Positions 1-10,251 of a stretch of DNA of 34,675 nt are shown here, piece by piece; within the stretch, counting starts at the first letter, position 1; each line of letters opens with the position of its first letter. The notes under the pieces were generated by a model, which had not been told where the DNA came from, made no database searches, and worked only from the letters and a program-made list of their open reading frames with translations. Origin of the DNA: a bacterium (GTDB lineage Bacteria; Bdellovibrionota; FAC87; UBA2466); contig RFNT01000222.1 of assembly GCA_009927045.1 (NCBI GenBank), positions 1 through 34,675 of the forward strand. The letters run 5' to 3'. The translations under genes and the position numbers were made by a program.

Positions 1-3000
1 CAATCCAGGGCCGTGCTTGTGGGCAAGTTCTTTCGCTGCCACAATAAATTGCGAAATTACCGATGGTTGAAGAGCCCGAGGCGCCGTAAATATTGGTATC
101 TAAAGCGGGCGAAGCCAAATCGACAGTGACAGCCAAAGTGGCAGATTGAGAGAAAACTGAAAGTGCGCCACCCGTCGCGCCTACTCTCACACGGTACTTA
201 TCACCATGATCCAAACTGAAAAACGGTGTGTTGACAGAGTACGATGAGCTAGTAGCGCCTTCAATATCCACAAAACTACCAATGCCACCTTCTTGCTTTT
301 GCCATTGATAAAAGAGAGTCGCATTCTGGGTGACACTCGCGCCTACGGTGAATGTGGCTGCCCCTTGATGGGAAACAGCAGTAACGGAAGTGGGCTCAGT
401 GTCGATGGAAATCACGGCAACGGGTCCTACATAGGAACCATCCACATAGTAATCGCCGTTGACGGCTCCAGTTCCTGGTTGGCCATTCACGTAGTAGTTA
501 GAATTGCACAGTCCGGTGCCATAGCTATCAATGCCAGATACGAGCTGGCCGGAGGAGTAGCAGTTATAGAGTGTTCCGTAGTTGGGGATTTGCGAAGAAG
601 GCGGCGAAAACGGCCCCGTGTAAACAGCCGCCCCTTTGACTATTCGCAAGTCATCCATGTGCCCTGCAAAGTAGTGGCTGCCGGCATGAGAACCGATATG
701 AACGGTGTTGCCGAACGAATAACTCTGGGAACTAGTGCCCGAGGCAACTAAGGCGCCATCCAAAAAGACTCTGACAGTGCTGTTTTCTCTGCTGACTGCT
801 ACGTGATACCAAGTGTTGGCACTCACACTCACAGCCCCATCCACATCCCAAGCTACGCTTCTTCGCGCAATCCCCAACCGAGTTCCGTTGGAGTGAAAAC
901 CAAAACAGAGTCCATTGTAATCGCTCGAACAGGCAACTAGCTGATGATCCGAAGGTGAATTGAGGCTCGTTAAATAAATCCAGCTTTCCAACGTGAAGTC
1001 GCCCGTACCGAAATTAAACGGTGTGCCTCCGCTGAGTCTCAGATCAGAATTGGAAGTTCCGTCGAAGTAGGCACTGGCACCCCCAAATTGGCTTTTATTG
1101 GTTCTGAGGCGAGCATTTCCATAGGCGGTGACCGTTTTCGGGTTTTGAGAAACATCTATGATACTGGTGGAATGATCCGCTCCATTGAAATTAAGTAACA
1201 GCGCCGTGGTATTGTTGGTGTGATCGGCAATCAATCCATTCGCTGGAGCTCCGGACCAGTAAAATACATTCGAGGCGTTTAACCCATTCACGTTGAGGCT
1301 GAGCGAAGCAGTTCCTGTACCTACCGCATTTGAAGCCGTGATCGTGTGATTCGATGTCGCCCCTCCATCAGTGGGAGTTCCAGTGATCACACAGGTGGTT
1401 GTGTTCAATGACAGGCCTGCGGGAAGCGCCGGAGACACCGAACATGAGTCGATGGTCCCTGCTGAAAGTGTCACGGTGATCGGTGAAATCGAAGTACCCG
1501 CTGTGAGTGTGCGACTTGAAGGACTGAAACTGATTTCAGGTGGCATCGCTTGTAAACTATTCGGGAAAGCCGCTGTGGGAACGGTGTAGGTATCGCCGGT
1601 GTAACGAGCTTTACTGGTTAAACGAATATCGTCCATCGCAGCTGGGAAGCTATTATTGAGATAGCCCCAGTCATTCCAGCTTCCAAAGGTAATGGTGCTT
1701 CCCAAAGTGAAGGATCCAGAAGGTACTCCCGTGGTGTCGATATTTTCGGAATAATTGATGCTGATGGTGTGACTGGCTCCCAATTTCTGACCGTCCAAGA
1801 AAAGCGAAATAGAATCTCCCTCTCGGACTAAAGCAATGTGGTGCCACTCAGATGAGAGAGAACCTCCCGGGAGTGAGCGATTAAAAGAATTCGAAATATA
1901 AAAATAGCCTTCATAGTCGTAGTATTCATAATTAAAGCTAACACTCAGTGAGCCACTGCTCACTCCCAGGCTCAGATATCGATAATAATCCTCTCCCCAG
2001 TGCATGAAAGTTCCGCTACTGGACAGGGCAGAATCAGGCTTCACCCAAAACTCAGCCGTGAATTGAGGAGGTAACGAAGAGGGGTGATTGGAGACTATCG
2101 CTGCACCATTGTAAGTGTAATCGGCCGGAGCAAGACGCAAGCCCTGACTTCCAAATTTAGCTGCCTCTTCGGAAATGAATGCGTTATTTTCCCCAGTGCT
2201 TTGTAAACTGGCTGTCCTCGGAGACGGAGAAGCATCTGTCAGGTCCCCATCTAAGTGGAGTAACAACGTCACATCGTTATAATCCGGATCGCCACCAGAG
2301 GGCGCATTGGGATTCGGTACAGTCAGAAGTGCGGCTTCGGAAGTCGCAGTGACGTTTGAATTACTCGCTGCCACTAGAACCACACGGTATTGAGTGTTGT
2401 TATCGGTAGCGTAAGTAAGACCTGTCAGCGAAAGCGCATTTTGCCCTACAACGCTTGTTCCGACATCCGCCCAGGTAGATCCATTGCTGCTTTTTTGCCA
2501 CTGGTAGGAAATAGAATCGTTGAAAACAGTCGAGGCTAGCACTCCAAATGAAGCTTCTCCATTGCTCGCAGTTTGAGCAGTGGGCTCTGCCGTGATCTGT
2601 ATTTGATCGGTCAGTGTCAGTACGGCAGCATCGCTCGTAACAGGTGTCGCGCCATCTGTTCCAAAAACGATGGCTCGGAAGAATTTTCCGTTATCCGAAA
2701 TAGTTAAATTACTTTTCGTATAACTACTGGCAATAGCACCATCAATGCTGGTGAAGTTGACGCCATCGGTACTTTCTTCCCACTGGTATGAAGACAGGCT
2801 CCCTCCATTGGAAATCGAGGCGCTGACAGAGAAAGTTGCAGTGGTCACGGTGGTAGTGACTGGTTGTGGGTGAGAGGAAATGGAGATGGCTGGAGGATCA
2901 ACTCCGAGTTGTGCAGAACTGCTCGTGACTGCCGTGGCCTGAGGAGCACTTACAACCACTTGGTAGAGGTCGCCATCATCACTTAAGAAAGTCAGACCAC

Positions 3001-4471
3001 TCAAAGTCAATGTGGCACTATCCGTTCCTACATTTTGCCAGGAGGCCCCAGCATCATCACTGCGTTGCCATTGGTAGGACATAGAAAGGCCGGCTGTGTT
3101 TGAAGCCGTGACGGAGAAGCTAGCCCCGCCATTGGAAGCATTTTGATTTTGGGGAGGCACTGTGATGCTGATCACCGGAACTACAGAAACGGTAACGGTG
3201 TTTGAAGTCACCGAAGTTGCGCCCGTCGCGCTCACGACTACTCGAAATTTCCACCCATGTACAGCGTCAGTAAGGCTCAGGGTCCCCACGTATTCATTGT
3301 TTCCGTTCAGAGCAGCTGTAGCAGTGCCTCCGTGGGATGTGGACCACGTAGTGCCCCCATCCGTGCTTTTTTCCCAAGAATAAGTGGGTGTAGCACCCGT
3401 AGTGACTGAAGCTATGACAGAAAGTGAAGCGTTACGGGTCGAGGTGCTGACCTCTGCTGGTTGCTGATCGATAACGATTAAAGTGCCGACACTTAAAGTA
3501 GCCGCATTACTTGTGACGGCAGGAGCTCCATTCGAACCTGAGACCACTACTCGGTACTGGTAGCCATCCGCATTATTTGCATTCACTGAAAGGGTCGTTG
3601 CAGTTTTCCCAGGGAGGTTAGAGAAAGTGGCCCCACTATCGGTGCTTCGCTGCCACTGATAAGAGAGTGTAGCTCCGGCTGAAATATTGGCCGTCACACT
3701 GAAGGTCACTGAGCCCCCAGTTACGGACTGGCTCTCTGGGTGTGCAGTAATGGTGATGGCAGGAACTACACTTAAAGTAGCTGCCGCGGAAGTGACCGAA
3801 GTGGCACCGCCGGTGGCTGCTACAACCACTCGATATTGGTAGCCGTTTGCTGCTGTTGTGAAGCTAAAGAATGAAAGCGTACTTTCCACTTCTCCATTGA
3901 TATTGGTGAAAGTTGTTCCACTGTCTGTGCTGCGTTGCCATTGGTAGGAAAGGGTTTCGCCCCCAGTGACTGAAGCTTGCACAGAGAAAGTTGCTGAGTC
4001 ACCCGAGCTCGTTACACTTTGGGGAGGGGTTTGAATGCTGATGACTGGGGCTTGCACAGTGAGTGTAACGACATTGGAGGGCATCAGAGTTGCACCACCA
4101 GTGGCGCTTATAACTACTCGGTATTTATCACCATGATCGGCAGAGAAAGTGAGTCCAGACAAACTCAGAGTTGCGCTGTTGCTGCCAACCACTGTCCACG
4201 CATTTCCACTTTCCGAGCTTTCTTGTTTCTGCCACTCGTAAGAAAGGGTTGCACCTGCAGAAACTGAAGCAGCCACTTGAAAAGAAGCAGTGCCAGCGCT
4301 GGCTGTTTGGTCCGTTGGTTGAGCGGAAATGGTGATGGCCGGAGTGACTGAAACAGTAACAGGGGTGCTCGTAACAGGAGTCGCTCCGCCATTCGCTGAC
4401 AGGATCGCTCGATATTCTGAGTTATGATCTTGATAAGTGAGTTCTGAAAGAACCAGTGTGGCAGAGTTCGC
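1..4471 (-). CDS. Giant Ig-like/LamG lipoprotein, C-terminal part (out of frame with its N-terminal part; runs off left edge)
   Basis: This is the continuation of the same gene after the frameshift. I checked the frame as open from about 4471 down to 2640 by eye for Ig pattern and codon by codon from 2640 to 1, with no stop. It starts in mid-domain (ANSATLVLSEL matches the strand expected after DIPG) and holds about seven more Ig-like domains down to about 2290. Then come a LamG/concanavalin-like domain (about 2285-1610; LLLHLDG, FTAEFWV, WHHIALVR, SLFLDGQ), a putative-Ig (He_PIG-like) domain (about 1550-1300; PALPAGLSL, GTPT) and a second LamG domain (about 1225-590; ALLLNFNG, FTLESWIY, WYHVAVSR). 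A short Cys/Gly/Tyr-rich linker and one more Ig domain precede the left edge. LamG pairs commonly bind glycans or matrix proteins. There is no start codon of its own, so alone it would not be expressed. Confidence 0.8.
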
Positions 4472-7400
4472 CCGGGAATATCCAAAAAGCTGGTCTCGCC
4501 ACTGAGTTTTTTCTGCCATTGATAAGAAAGAGTAGCCCCTAAATTCACTGATCCTGCAACAGTGAATTCAGCAAAGCCGTAGCCGGCAAGTGTTCTTCCT
4601 CCGTTATCCCCATTGAGTTGAGCAGTTTGAGAAGTGGGTTGAGAAGAGATTTCAATCAGGGGAACGAGTGTGAGTGTAGCAGTATTACTTGTGACCGGTA
4701 GAGCACCATCGGGCCCTTCCACAAGCACTCGGTATTGGTTGCCATTAAAAGAAAGGGTCAAGTTGGAGAGGGAAAGTGTAGTGCCAGTTTCCCCAGAAAG
4801 ATTCGTAAAGCCTGTACCGGAGTTGACTTGCCATTGGTAAGTGAGCATCCCAGCTCGAGTGCTTGTCGCTGCAATTGAAAATTCAGCAGTTTCATCGGAA
4901 GTGGAGAGACTCTGCGGTTGTTGTGAGATTGAGATTTCAGGTGCAGGAACCGTGAGAACGGCTATTTCACTGGATCGGGTAGTGCCTGTTCCACCTATGG
5001 CGCTGAGGATAACGCGGTATTTTTCGCCGTTATTCCCGAGATGAGTTAACGAAGTGACCAAAAGACCAGCTGTGTTGCTCCCAACCTGTGACCATGTATT
5101 CCCATGCTCGGTGCTAGCCTGCCGTTCCCATTGATAGCTCAGGGAAGTCCCAAAATTCACAGAAGCAGCGACGGAAAATAAGGCATCCCCATTGACTGCA
5201 GTAGTGGCACTGGGTTGAGAAGAGATTGTAATCACCGGGGCGATTGAAAGAAGAGCTGAAGTGCTATAAACATCCGATGCTCCATCAGAACTCATCACTT
5301 TAGCTCTGAACAACTTTCCGTGGTCCGCAATTGTAAGACCCGTCAATTGGAGAGTGCTCGAAGTTTCACCTGTCAAATCGGAGAAACCAGCCCCTGAGCT
5401 CACTTGCCATTGAAACGTGGGTAAAGATCCATCGGAAACAGTCGCTGAAACACTGAAAGACGCAGTTTCATCCGTACTGGTCACGTTCTCGGGTTGGGCC
5501 ACCACAGTAATCACAGGTGCTTCTACGGAAAGCGTAACGACATTGCTGGTCACTGAACTTCCGAACCCACTTCGGATCACAACGCGGTACTGTTTCCCAT
5601 GATCATACGGGAAGGTGAGATTCCTCAGATTTAAGGTCTGACCAGTCTCGTCCGCCAAGGACCAATAACCCGAGTTGACCTCCTTTTCCCACTCATAAAA
5701 AAGTGAATCACCGAAGTTGACTGAGGCACTCACCGAGAAAGTAGCCGCTCCAGCGATAGCAGTCTGGTTACTTGGCTGGGTGTTGATAGTAATCACCGGC
5801 AGAACCGAAAGCAGCGCAAGACCGCTATCCACTGGCGCCGCGCCATCAAGGCTGCTCACCCTAACTCTAAAATATTTACCGTGATCCGAAAGCGTGAGGC
5901 CCGTGAGATAGAGCGTACTCGCGGTTTGTCCAGGAATGTCCATAAACCCTGAACCAGTATCCACTTGCCACTGGTAAGAGGGTGTGGAGCCAGACGAAAT
6001 GGAAGCTGAAACTGTGAAGAGTGCTGTTTCATCGGTACTGATCACCGCTTGAGGATCTGAAAGAATGGTAGCGACTGGGTCCCCAATGGAAAGAACGGCA
6101 ACTCGACTGATCACGGGATCTGCAATTTCAGAAGTCACTACTACTCGGTATTTATCTCCCTCATCCGCCACGCCACTTAGGTTATTCACAGTGAGTGAAG
6201 GACCACCATTCCCTATGTTAGTCCATGTGTCTCCGCTCTCCGTGCTTTCTTGCTTTTGCCATTGGTAAGAAAGGCTTGCGCCAAAGTTGACGGTTGCAGC
6301 TGCATTGAAAAGAGCAGTTCCACCTGGATTAGCTATTAGGTCAGCAGGTTCCGAGGTGAAAGCAATGACGGGCTGGATGGAAAGAGTGGCCTCTTCGCTA
6401 ACGATAAAATTTGAATCGGGGCCAATGACTCGGACTCTAAAAGTTTTGCCCTGATCCGAAATTCCTAGACCCGAAAGCACGAGCGTGTCCGAAGTTTGTC
6501 CGGTGAAATTATTGTAGCCTCCTCCAGCATTTACTTCCCACTGATAACGGGGAGTGGATCCATCCGAAAGCGAAGCTGACACAGAAAACAGTGCAGTTTC
6601 ATCGCTACTCACCATGCTTTGGGGGTGGGATTGAATAGAAAGTGTAGGAGCGTCCACGGAGAGCGTCACAGTTTCACTGGTCATGGAACTAGCGCCTCCC
6701 GTGCTACTGACGACAACTCGATATTTATCTCCCCGGTCATTGGGGTAAGTCAGTCCCGTGAGCGAAAGAGTCGAGCTATTAGTCCCAACGTTGGTCCATG
6801 TGTCTCCGCTCTGCGTGCTTTCTTGTTTTTGCCACTGATAGGAAAGAGTTGCCCCGAAGTTGACTGAAGCTCCGACGGTGAAAGTAGCCACCCCCGCCGT
6901 CGCCGTCTGGTCCGCAGGCGGATTGGTTATCGAAACAACTGGGAGAATGTACAGGGTGGCCGGGTCGCTATGAACTGAAACTGCACCTCCGGGTCCGCTC
7001 ACGATCACTCTAAACTGTTTTCCATTATCGGTGAGCGTGAGTCCCGTGAGCGAAAGCGTATTCGAGGTTACACCAACAAGATTGGTAAACCCCGATCCAG
7101 TATCCACTTGCCACTGGTAAGTAGGAGTGGCTCCGTTGGACACTGTTGCTCCCACAGAAAATGTAGTAGTTGGAGTGCTGATCACGATACTTTGGGGATG
7201 GGTTTGGATGCTGATGGTGGGAGGAGGAGCATCAGTCACAGACAGAGTGGCTAGAGAACTCACAACTGAAGTGGCACCCGGGGATGTGGCAATCACTCGG
7301 TATTTATCCCCGTTGTCGTCAGCGATGGATAGAGCACTTAAAGTAAGGGAAGGGCCCGTAGCATTGGGAATATCTGTCCAGGTGTCACCACTTTCGGTGC

Positions 7401-7810
7401 TTTCCTGCTTTTGCCACTGCAAAGAAACCGAGGCCCCAAACGTCGCCGAAGCGGTCACCGAGAAAGAAGCAGTGCCGTTTTCTACCACGGCGATATTTCC
7501 AGGAGCTGAAACAGAGAGCGTGGGAATTAGACTCAGCTCCGCAGCTTCGCTCGTGACGGGCTCGGCACCATGGGCCCCGAACACTCGGACACGATAAAAA
7601 GTTCCGTGATCGGTTAAAGCAAGATTATCCAGAACCAGAGTCGCATCAGTTCCTGAAATATCCTCGAAGGGTCCGTTCACGCCACTCACACTTTTTTGCC
7701 ACTGATAGGATAGTTCGGTGCTTGGAGTGCTTGTGGCCAAAGCAGCAAATGTGGCATCACTGGTGTGGGAGATGATCGCTTGAGGCTGCAAGTTGATTTG
7801 AATGACCGGT
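2290..7810 (-). repeat. Tandem array of Ig-domain coding repeats with a two-domain period
   Basis: About 19 degenerate repeats of 270-300 bp, all in the coding sense of the giant lipoprotein. Similarity is highest between every second repeat. For example 6221-6292 and 6794-6865 (offset 573 bp, 191 codons) are nearly identical, and a more diverged relative lies near 7378. The array most likely grew by duplication of a two-domain block. Confidence 0.75.
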
Positions 7811-8223
7811 TTTCTATACGCTGCGATCGAAGCTGTTCTTCCCACTCGGGTATCTGCGGAATCGGCTATCGAAACTGCCGTGACGATCGCTTTCAAATAA
7901 AAGATGGGTGCGGCCACGGAAGTAATTTGACTGATCTCAAGTTCCTGAGCATTCATTCCAGTCAGATTGGTAAACGTTGAATTGTCTGTGCTGATTTGCC
8001 ACTGGTAAGTAAAATTGAAAGCTTGAGCATCTAATTCCGGCGCGGCCGCGAGCAAGGCGGGATGTGCGCCATCGGTATCGAGAGTCGAAGTCAGGTTGAC
8101 GTTAAAAGAAACAACTTTGGAGGATTCGATGGGGGCTGGTTCTACCGATACGGGGACAATAATGCGTGGCTTGCACCCAGTTATTGAAATTAAAAAAGCT
8201 GTGAAGAAAACAAAAAACTTCAC
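4165..8223 (-). CDS. Giant Ig-like repeat surface lipoprotein, N-terminal part (ends at a frameshift)
   Basis: Likely a cell-surface adhesin or binding protein anchored by lipid. The N-terminus is a lipoprotein signal with lipobox I-T-G-C about 17 residues in. I chose GTG at 8223 because GGGAGAG lies just upstream with good spacing; an in-frame TTG at 8238 sits upstream of that site. After the signal come about twelve Ig-like domains of 90-100 residues, each with the YQWQ tryptophan strand and a D-x-G-x-x-Y/F-R-V strand. From the second full domain on, two kinds alternate: one with a QKQESTESGDTW-type insert and one with QVDTGSGF. The frame breaks inside a domain at CCCGGG (4471-4476). The last ~100 codons (to the stop at 4165) have none of the Ig pattern, and the Ig pattern resumes in the next frame. 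Family-level function is inferred; no ligand can be named. Confidence 0.85.
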   Translation of the reverse strand: MKFFVFFTAFLISITGCKPRIIVPVSVEPAPIESSKVVSFNVNLTSTLDTDGAHPALLAAAPELDAQAFNFTYQWQISTDNSTFTNLTGMNAQELEISQITSVAAPIFYLKAIVTAVSIADSADTRVGRTASIAAYRKPVIQINLQPQAIISHTSDATFAALATSTPSTELSYQWQKSVSGVNGPFEDISGTDATLVLDNLALTDHGTFYRVRVFGAHGAEPVTSEAAELSLIPTLSVSAPGNIAVVENGTASFSVTASATFGASVSLQWQKQESTESGDTWTDIPNATGPSLTLSALSIADDNGDKYRVIATSPGATSVVSSLATLSVTDAPPPTISIQTHPQSIVISTPTTTFSVGATVSNGATPTYQWQVDTGSGFTNLVGVTSNTLSLTGLTLTDNGKQFRVIVSGPGGAVSVHSDPATLYILPVVSITNPPADQTATAGVATFTVGASVNFGATLSYQWQKQESTQSGDTWTNVGTNSSTLSLTGLTYPNDRGDKYRVVVSSTGGASSMTSETVTLSVDAPTLSIQSHPQSMVSSDETALFSVSASLSDGSTPRYQWEVNAGGGYNNFTGQTSDTLVLSGLGISDQGKTFRVRVIGPDSNFIVSEEATLSIQPVIAFTSEPADLIANPGGTALFNAAATVNFGASLSYQWQKQESTESGDTWTNIGNGGPSLTVNNLSGVADEGDKYRVVVTSEIADPVISRVAVLSIGDPVATILSDPQAVISTDETALFTVSASISSGSTPSYQWQVDTGSGFMDIPGQTASTLYLTGLTLSDHGKYFRVRVSSLDGAAPVDSGLALLSVLPVITINTQPSNQTAIAGAATFSVSASVNFGDSLFYEWEKEVNSGYWSLADETGQTLNLRNLTFPYDHGKQYRVVIRSGFGSSVTSNVVTLSVEAPVITVVAQPENVTSTDETASFSVSATVSDGSLPTFQWQVSSGAGFSDLTGETSSTLQLTGLTIADHGKLFRAKVMSSDGASDVYSTSALLSIAPVITISSQPSATTAVNGDALFSVAASVNFGTSLSYQWERQASTEHGNTWSQVGSNTAGLLVTSLTHLGNNGEKYRVILSAIGGTGTTRSSEIAVLTVPAPEISISQQPQSLSTSDETAEFSIAATSTRAGMLTYQWQVNSGTGFTNLSGETGTTLSLSNLTLSFNGNQYRVLVEGPDGALPVTSNTATLTLVPLIEISSQPTSQTAQLNGDNGGRTLAGYGFAEFTVAGSVNLGATLSYQWQKKLSGETSFLDIPGRTLPHWFFQNSLIKIITQNIERSCQRMAERLLLRAPLLLFQSLRPSPFPLNQRTKQPALALLLFKWLLQFLQVQPFLTSGRNKKARKVEMRGQWLAATAQL

Positions 8224-8273
8224 GGAATTCTCTCCCAACGTTCAGCTCGCTACCATGCTTGCTTGACACCTTT

Positions 8274-8279
8274 ATTATA
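8274..8279 (-). promoter_or_regulatory. Candidate -10 element for the giant lipoprotein gene
   Basis: On the minus strand there is an exact TATAAT about 50 bases upstream of the GTG start at 8223. No convincing -35 hexamer lies at 16-18 bp spacing, so this is a weak call. The rest of the 168-base gap to pyrE (8224-8391) is AT-rich with homopolymer runs, and I see no terminator hairpin in it. Confidence 0.35.
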
Positions 8280-8391
8280 GGGTCCGGCTGAGCTTGAAAT
8301 ATGAAGCAATTGTGAAAAGAATTTTGTGAAAAAAAAACAAAAACCCAGTGTCAACTACTTAGACGATTTCAGCGGGGTGAAAAAAATGGCA

Positions 8392-9006
8392 CTAAGCTTG
8401 CTTGCTGCCTTTGCCTATTGACATGTTAACGGGGATTTTTTTTGCGCAGAGAGGACATTCAGCAGCATCCCAAGCTTCCAATTGAATGTGAAAGAGGGAC
8501 TGAAGCCGAGGAACATTTCCTAAAAGTTCAGCAGTGAGAGCACCTCGATTGCAGAGCGCAGAAACTCCAACGACCTCACATGGAATAGTTCGGGCGACTT
8601 CAATCACTTTTCTAACAGATCCCCCGGTGGTGAGCACGTCTTCTACGACGAGCACTTTCTGATTGCGAATGAGTGCATCGTAACCGCGCTTGATCACAAA
8701 ACTCTTCTCTGGCGTTTGTTCTGCATATACAGAAAGAATTTCTTTTTTCTGGTGCCGAGATAGCGCTGCAGCTATCCCATGTCCCAAAATCATACCGCCA
8801 ATGGCCGGGGCCAGGACGGCATCTATTTCTGTTGTGTAAAAGGGTTCTGCCATTGCTTGGCAAATGCGTGCTGTGAGTTCTGTGTGAGGATAAATGGCAT
8901 CTTTATTCACATAGCTCTTGCCATGCTTCCCCGACGTGTACACGACGTGGCTTTCGGTGATGAGAGCTCCAATCGATTCCAAAAAATTTAAATTTAAATC
9001 AGCCAT
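8392..9006 (-). CDS. pyrE: Orotate phosphoribosyltransferase
   Basis: Transfers phosphoribose from PRPP to orotate to make OMP, the fifth step of UMP synthesis, in the cytoplasm. The PRPP-binding motif VLVVEDVLTTGGS sits at residues 118-130, with conserved KHGKSYVNKD near the N-terminus. Near the C-terminus is a CPLC pair (about 184-187) in a DAAECPLCAKK context, as I recall from longer PyrE-like proteins. Start ATG 9006 gives 204 residues, the usual size; a longer reading from 9057 would run into pyrF. It overlaps the end of pyrF by 8 bp, so the two are translationally coupled. Last gene of the bcp-pyrF-pyrE operon. Confidence 0.93.
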   Translation of the reverse strand: MADLNLNFLESIGALITESHVVYTSGKHGKSYVNKDAIYPHTELTARICQAMAEPFYTTEIDAVLAPAIGGMILGHGIAAALSRHQKKEILSVYAEQTPEKSFVIKRGYDALIRNQKVLVVEDVLTTGGSVRKVIEVARTIPCEVVGVSALCNRGALTAELLGNVPRLQSLFHIQLEAWDAAECPLCAKKIPVNMSIGKGSKQA

Positions 9007-9727
9007 TTTCGGCAAGCTCCGCCAAAATCGCTTTGGCAGCATCAATGGGGTTTCCAATCCCCCGTGGAGGACTGCTGATGGGGCGTCCCACCACTAAGTG
9101 GGTTGCACCAGCGGCAATCGCTTCTTTCGGAGTGAGTGTTCTTTTTTGATCATCACTCTGAGCCCATTGAGGCCGTACTCCGGGAGTTACTTTTAAAAGG
9201 GATTGGAGCTCCGGATGTTCATTGAGCAAAGCGAGCTCTTGGGGCGAGCAAATCAAGCCATCAGCTCCAGCTGAGACTGCTTCTTTGGCAAATTGAATCA
9301 CTTTTTCTTTTACAGTGGTTCCAAAAACTGATTCACACATCGTCTCATCAATCGAGGTGAGCACGGTAACCACCAGTAATTTAGAACTGCCTTTCACCGA
9401 GGCAGCCGCTTCCACGGCTTCTAAGCCTGCTGAAGCATGGACGTTAAAAAACTGAACTCCTAGATTTGCGATGACACGCGAAGCGCCCATGACAGTGTTA
9501 GGAATATCATTCAGCTTACAATCCACAAAGACTTGTCCGCCATGGCGTAAAACATGCTGAACTGCTTGTGGAGTGCCCACCGCATTCATCAATTCCAAAC
9601 CAATTTTAAAACAACCCACATACGGAGAGAGGGCTTCAATAAATGGGGTGGTCTTCACTAGAGCATCTACATCTAATGCGAAAATGAGTTTTTCTTTGGG
9701 GTCTCCCACGGGATTAAAGGACCTCAA
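8999..9727 (-). CDS. pyrF: Orotidine 5'-phosphate decarboxylase
   Basis: Decarboxylates OMP to UMP, the last step of pyrimidine synthesis. The catalytic D-x-K-x-x-D signature is present as [11 protein letters not shown] (Asp69, Lys71, Asp74), preceded by FALDVD and followed by VTVLTS and VTPGVRP. The phosphate-binding end is VVGRPIS. The start is uncertain: TTG at 9727 overlaps bcp by 14 bp, and GTG at 9709 would start seven bases after the bcp stop. No ATG precedes the conserved [11 protein letters not shown]. It is followed by pyrE with an 8 bp overlap, so the product of PyrE is handed straight to PyrF within one transcript. Confidence 0.92.
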   Translation of the reverse strand: MRSFNPVGDPKEKLIFALDVDALVKTTPFIEALSPYVGCFKIGLELMNAVGTPQAVQHVLRHGGQVFVDCKLNDIPNTVMGASRVIANLGVQFFNVHASAGLEAVEAAASVKGSSKLLVVTVLTSIDETMCESVFGTTVKEKVIQFAKEAVSAGADGLICSPQELALLNEHPELQSLLKVTPGVRPQWAQSDDQKRTLTPKEAIAAGATHLVVGRPISSPPRGIGNPIDAAKAILAELAENG

Positions 9728-10166
9728 GCACTTCGTCCGTGTGCCCTTTCACTTTAACCTTTTCAAAAATATGTTCGATTTTTCCAGTGGGGCCAATGAC
9801 AAAAGTGGTTCTCGCAATTCCCATATATTTTTTCCCATACATGGATTTTTCCTGCCACACTCCGTAGGCCTCACACACTTTACCCGCCTCATCAGCCAGA
9901 AGAGGAAAGTTCAAATCGTGTTTGTCTTTAAATTTTTGGTGAAGCGCTACCGAATCTTTGCTCACGCCCAAAACAACTGCTTTTTTCTTCTTGAGCAAAG
10001 ATGCAGCATCTCGAAAATCGCAAGCTTCTACAGTGCACCCGGGGGTGAGGTCTTTGGGATAAAAATAGAGGACTACTTTTTTCCCCTTAAAGTCTTTGAG
10101 GGCCACTTTGTTGCCTTGATCATCCAATAACGTGAAAGCTGGAGCGGGATCGCCTACTTTTAACAT
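9714..10166 (-). CDS. bcp: Thiol peroxidase of the Bcp/PrxQ peroxiredoxin family
   Basis: Reduces hydroperoxides using a peroxidatic cysteine. The motif [13 protein letters not shown] gives peroxidatic Cys44 and a second Cys49 five residues later, the typical atypical-2-Cys arrangement of PrxQ. The [13 protein letters not shown] and FPLLAD segments also fit. I chose ATG 10166 (150 residues, family size) because AGGAAGAGG lies 5-6 bases upstream; a longer in-frame reading to 10196 lacks a ribosome site. First gene of an operon with pyrF and pyrE, with a candidate promoter at 10192-10220. The pairing of a peroxidase with pyrimidine genes is a positional observation only. Confidence 0.93.
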   Translation of the reverse strand: MLKVGDPAPAFTLLDDQGNKVALKDFKGKKVVLYFYPKDLTPGCTVEACDFRDAASLLKKKKAVVLGVSKDSVALHQKFKDKHDLNFPLLADEAGKVCEAYGVWQEKSMYGKKYMGIARTTFVIGPTGKIEHIFEKVKVKGHTDEVLEVL

Positions 10167-10191
10167 AAACACCTCTTCCTGATGCATCCGT

Positions 10192-10220
10192 ATCATGGCG
10201 TAGCCCTAGTTTTTCGTCAA
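10192..10220 (-). promoter_or_regulatory. Candidate sigma-70 promoter of bcp-pyrF-pyrE
   Basis: Minus strand TTGACG (10220-10215) and CATGAT (10197-10192) are separated by exactly 17 bp. They match the consensus at 5/6 and 4/6. Predicted transcription starts near 10185, about 20 bases before the bcp ATG. Confidence 0.5.
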
Positions 10221-10251
10221 TTGCCAGGTTGCCCCGGGGTTTGCTAGGGTA

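Noticed and set aside
293-751. Plus-strand open frames opposite the giant lipoprotein (also 7127-7597, 4019-4267 and others)
   Set aside because: They are antisense to a coherent Ig/LamG coding frame, lack ribosome sites and recognisable domains, and arise from the repetitive codon pattern.
4465-4480. Programmed ribosomal frameshifting in the giant lipoprotein
   Set aside because: CCCGGGC is not a usual slippery heptamer, and I see no strong downstream structure; an indel is simpler.
2290-7810. Regularly spaced repeats considered as a possible CRISPR array
   Set aside because: The period is about 280 bp, the repeats are degenerate and protein-coding with Ig motifs throughout; no short identical repeats with unique spacers.
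8263-8268. Plus-strand TTGACA upstream of 8300, resembling a -35 box
   Set aside because: No -10 hexamer at 16-18 bp (the sequence there is GGCTGA-like), and no plus-strand gene follows.
9573-10130. Plus-strand open frame of 185 codons opposite bcp and pyrF
   Set aside because: Both opposite genes are certain by motif; the plus frame has no domain, and its composition is that of a shadow frame.
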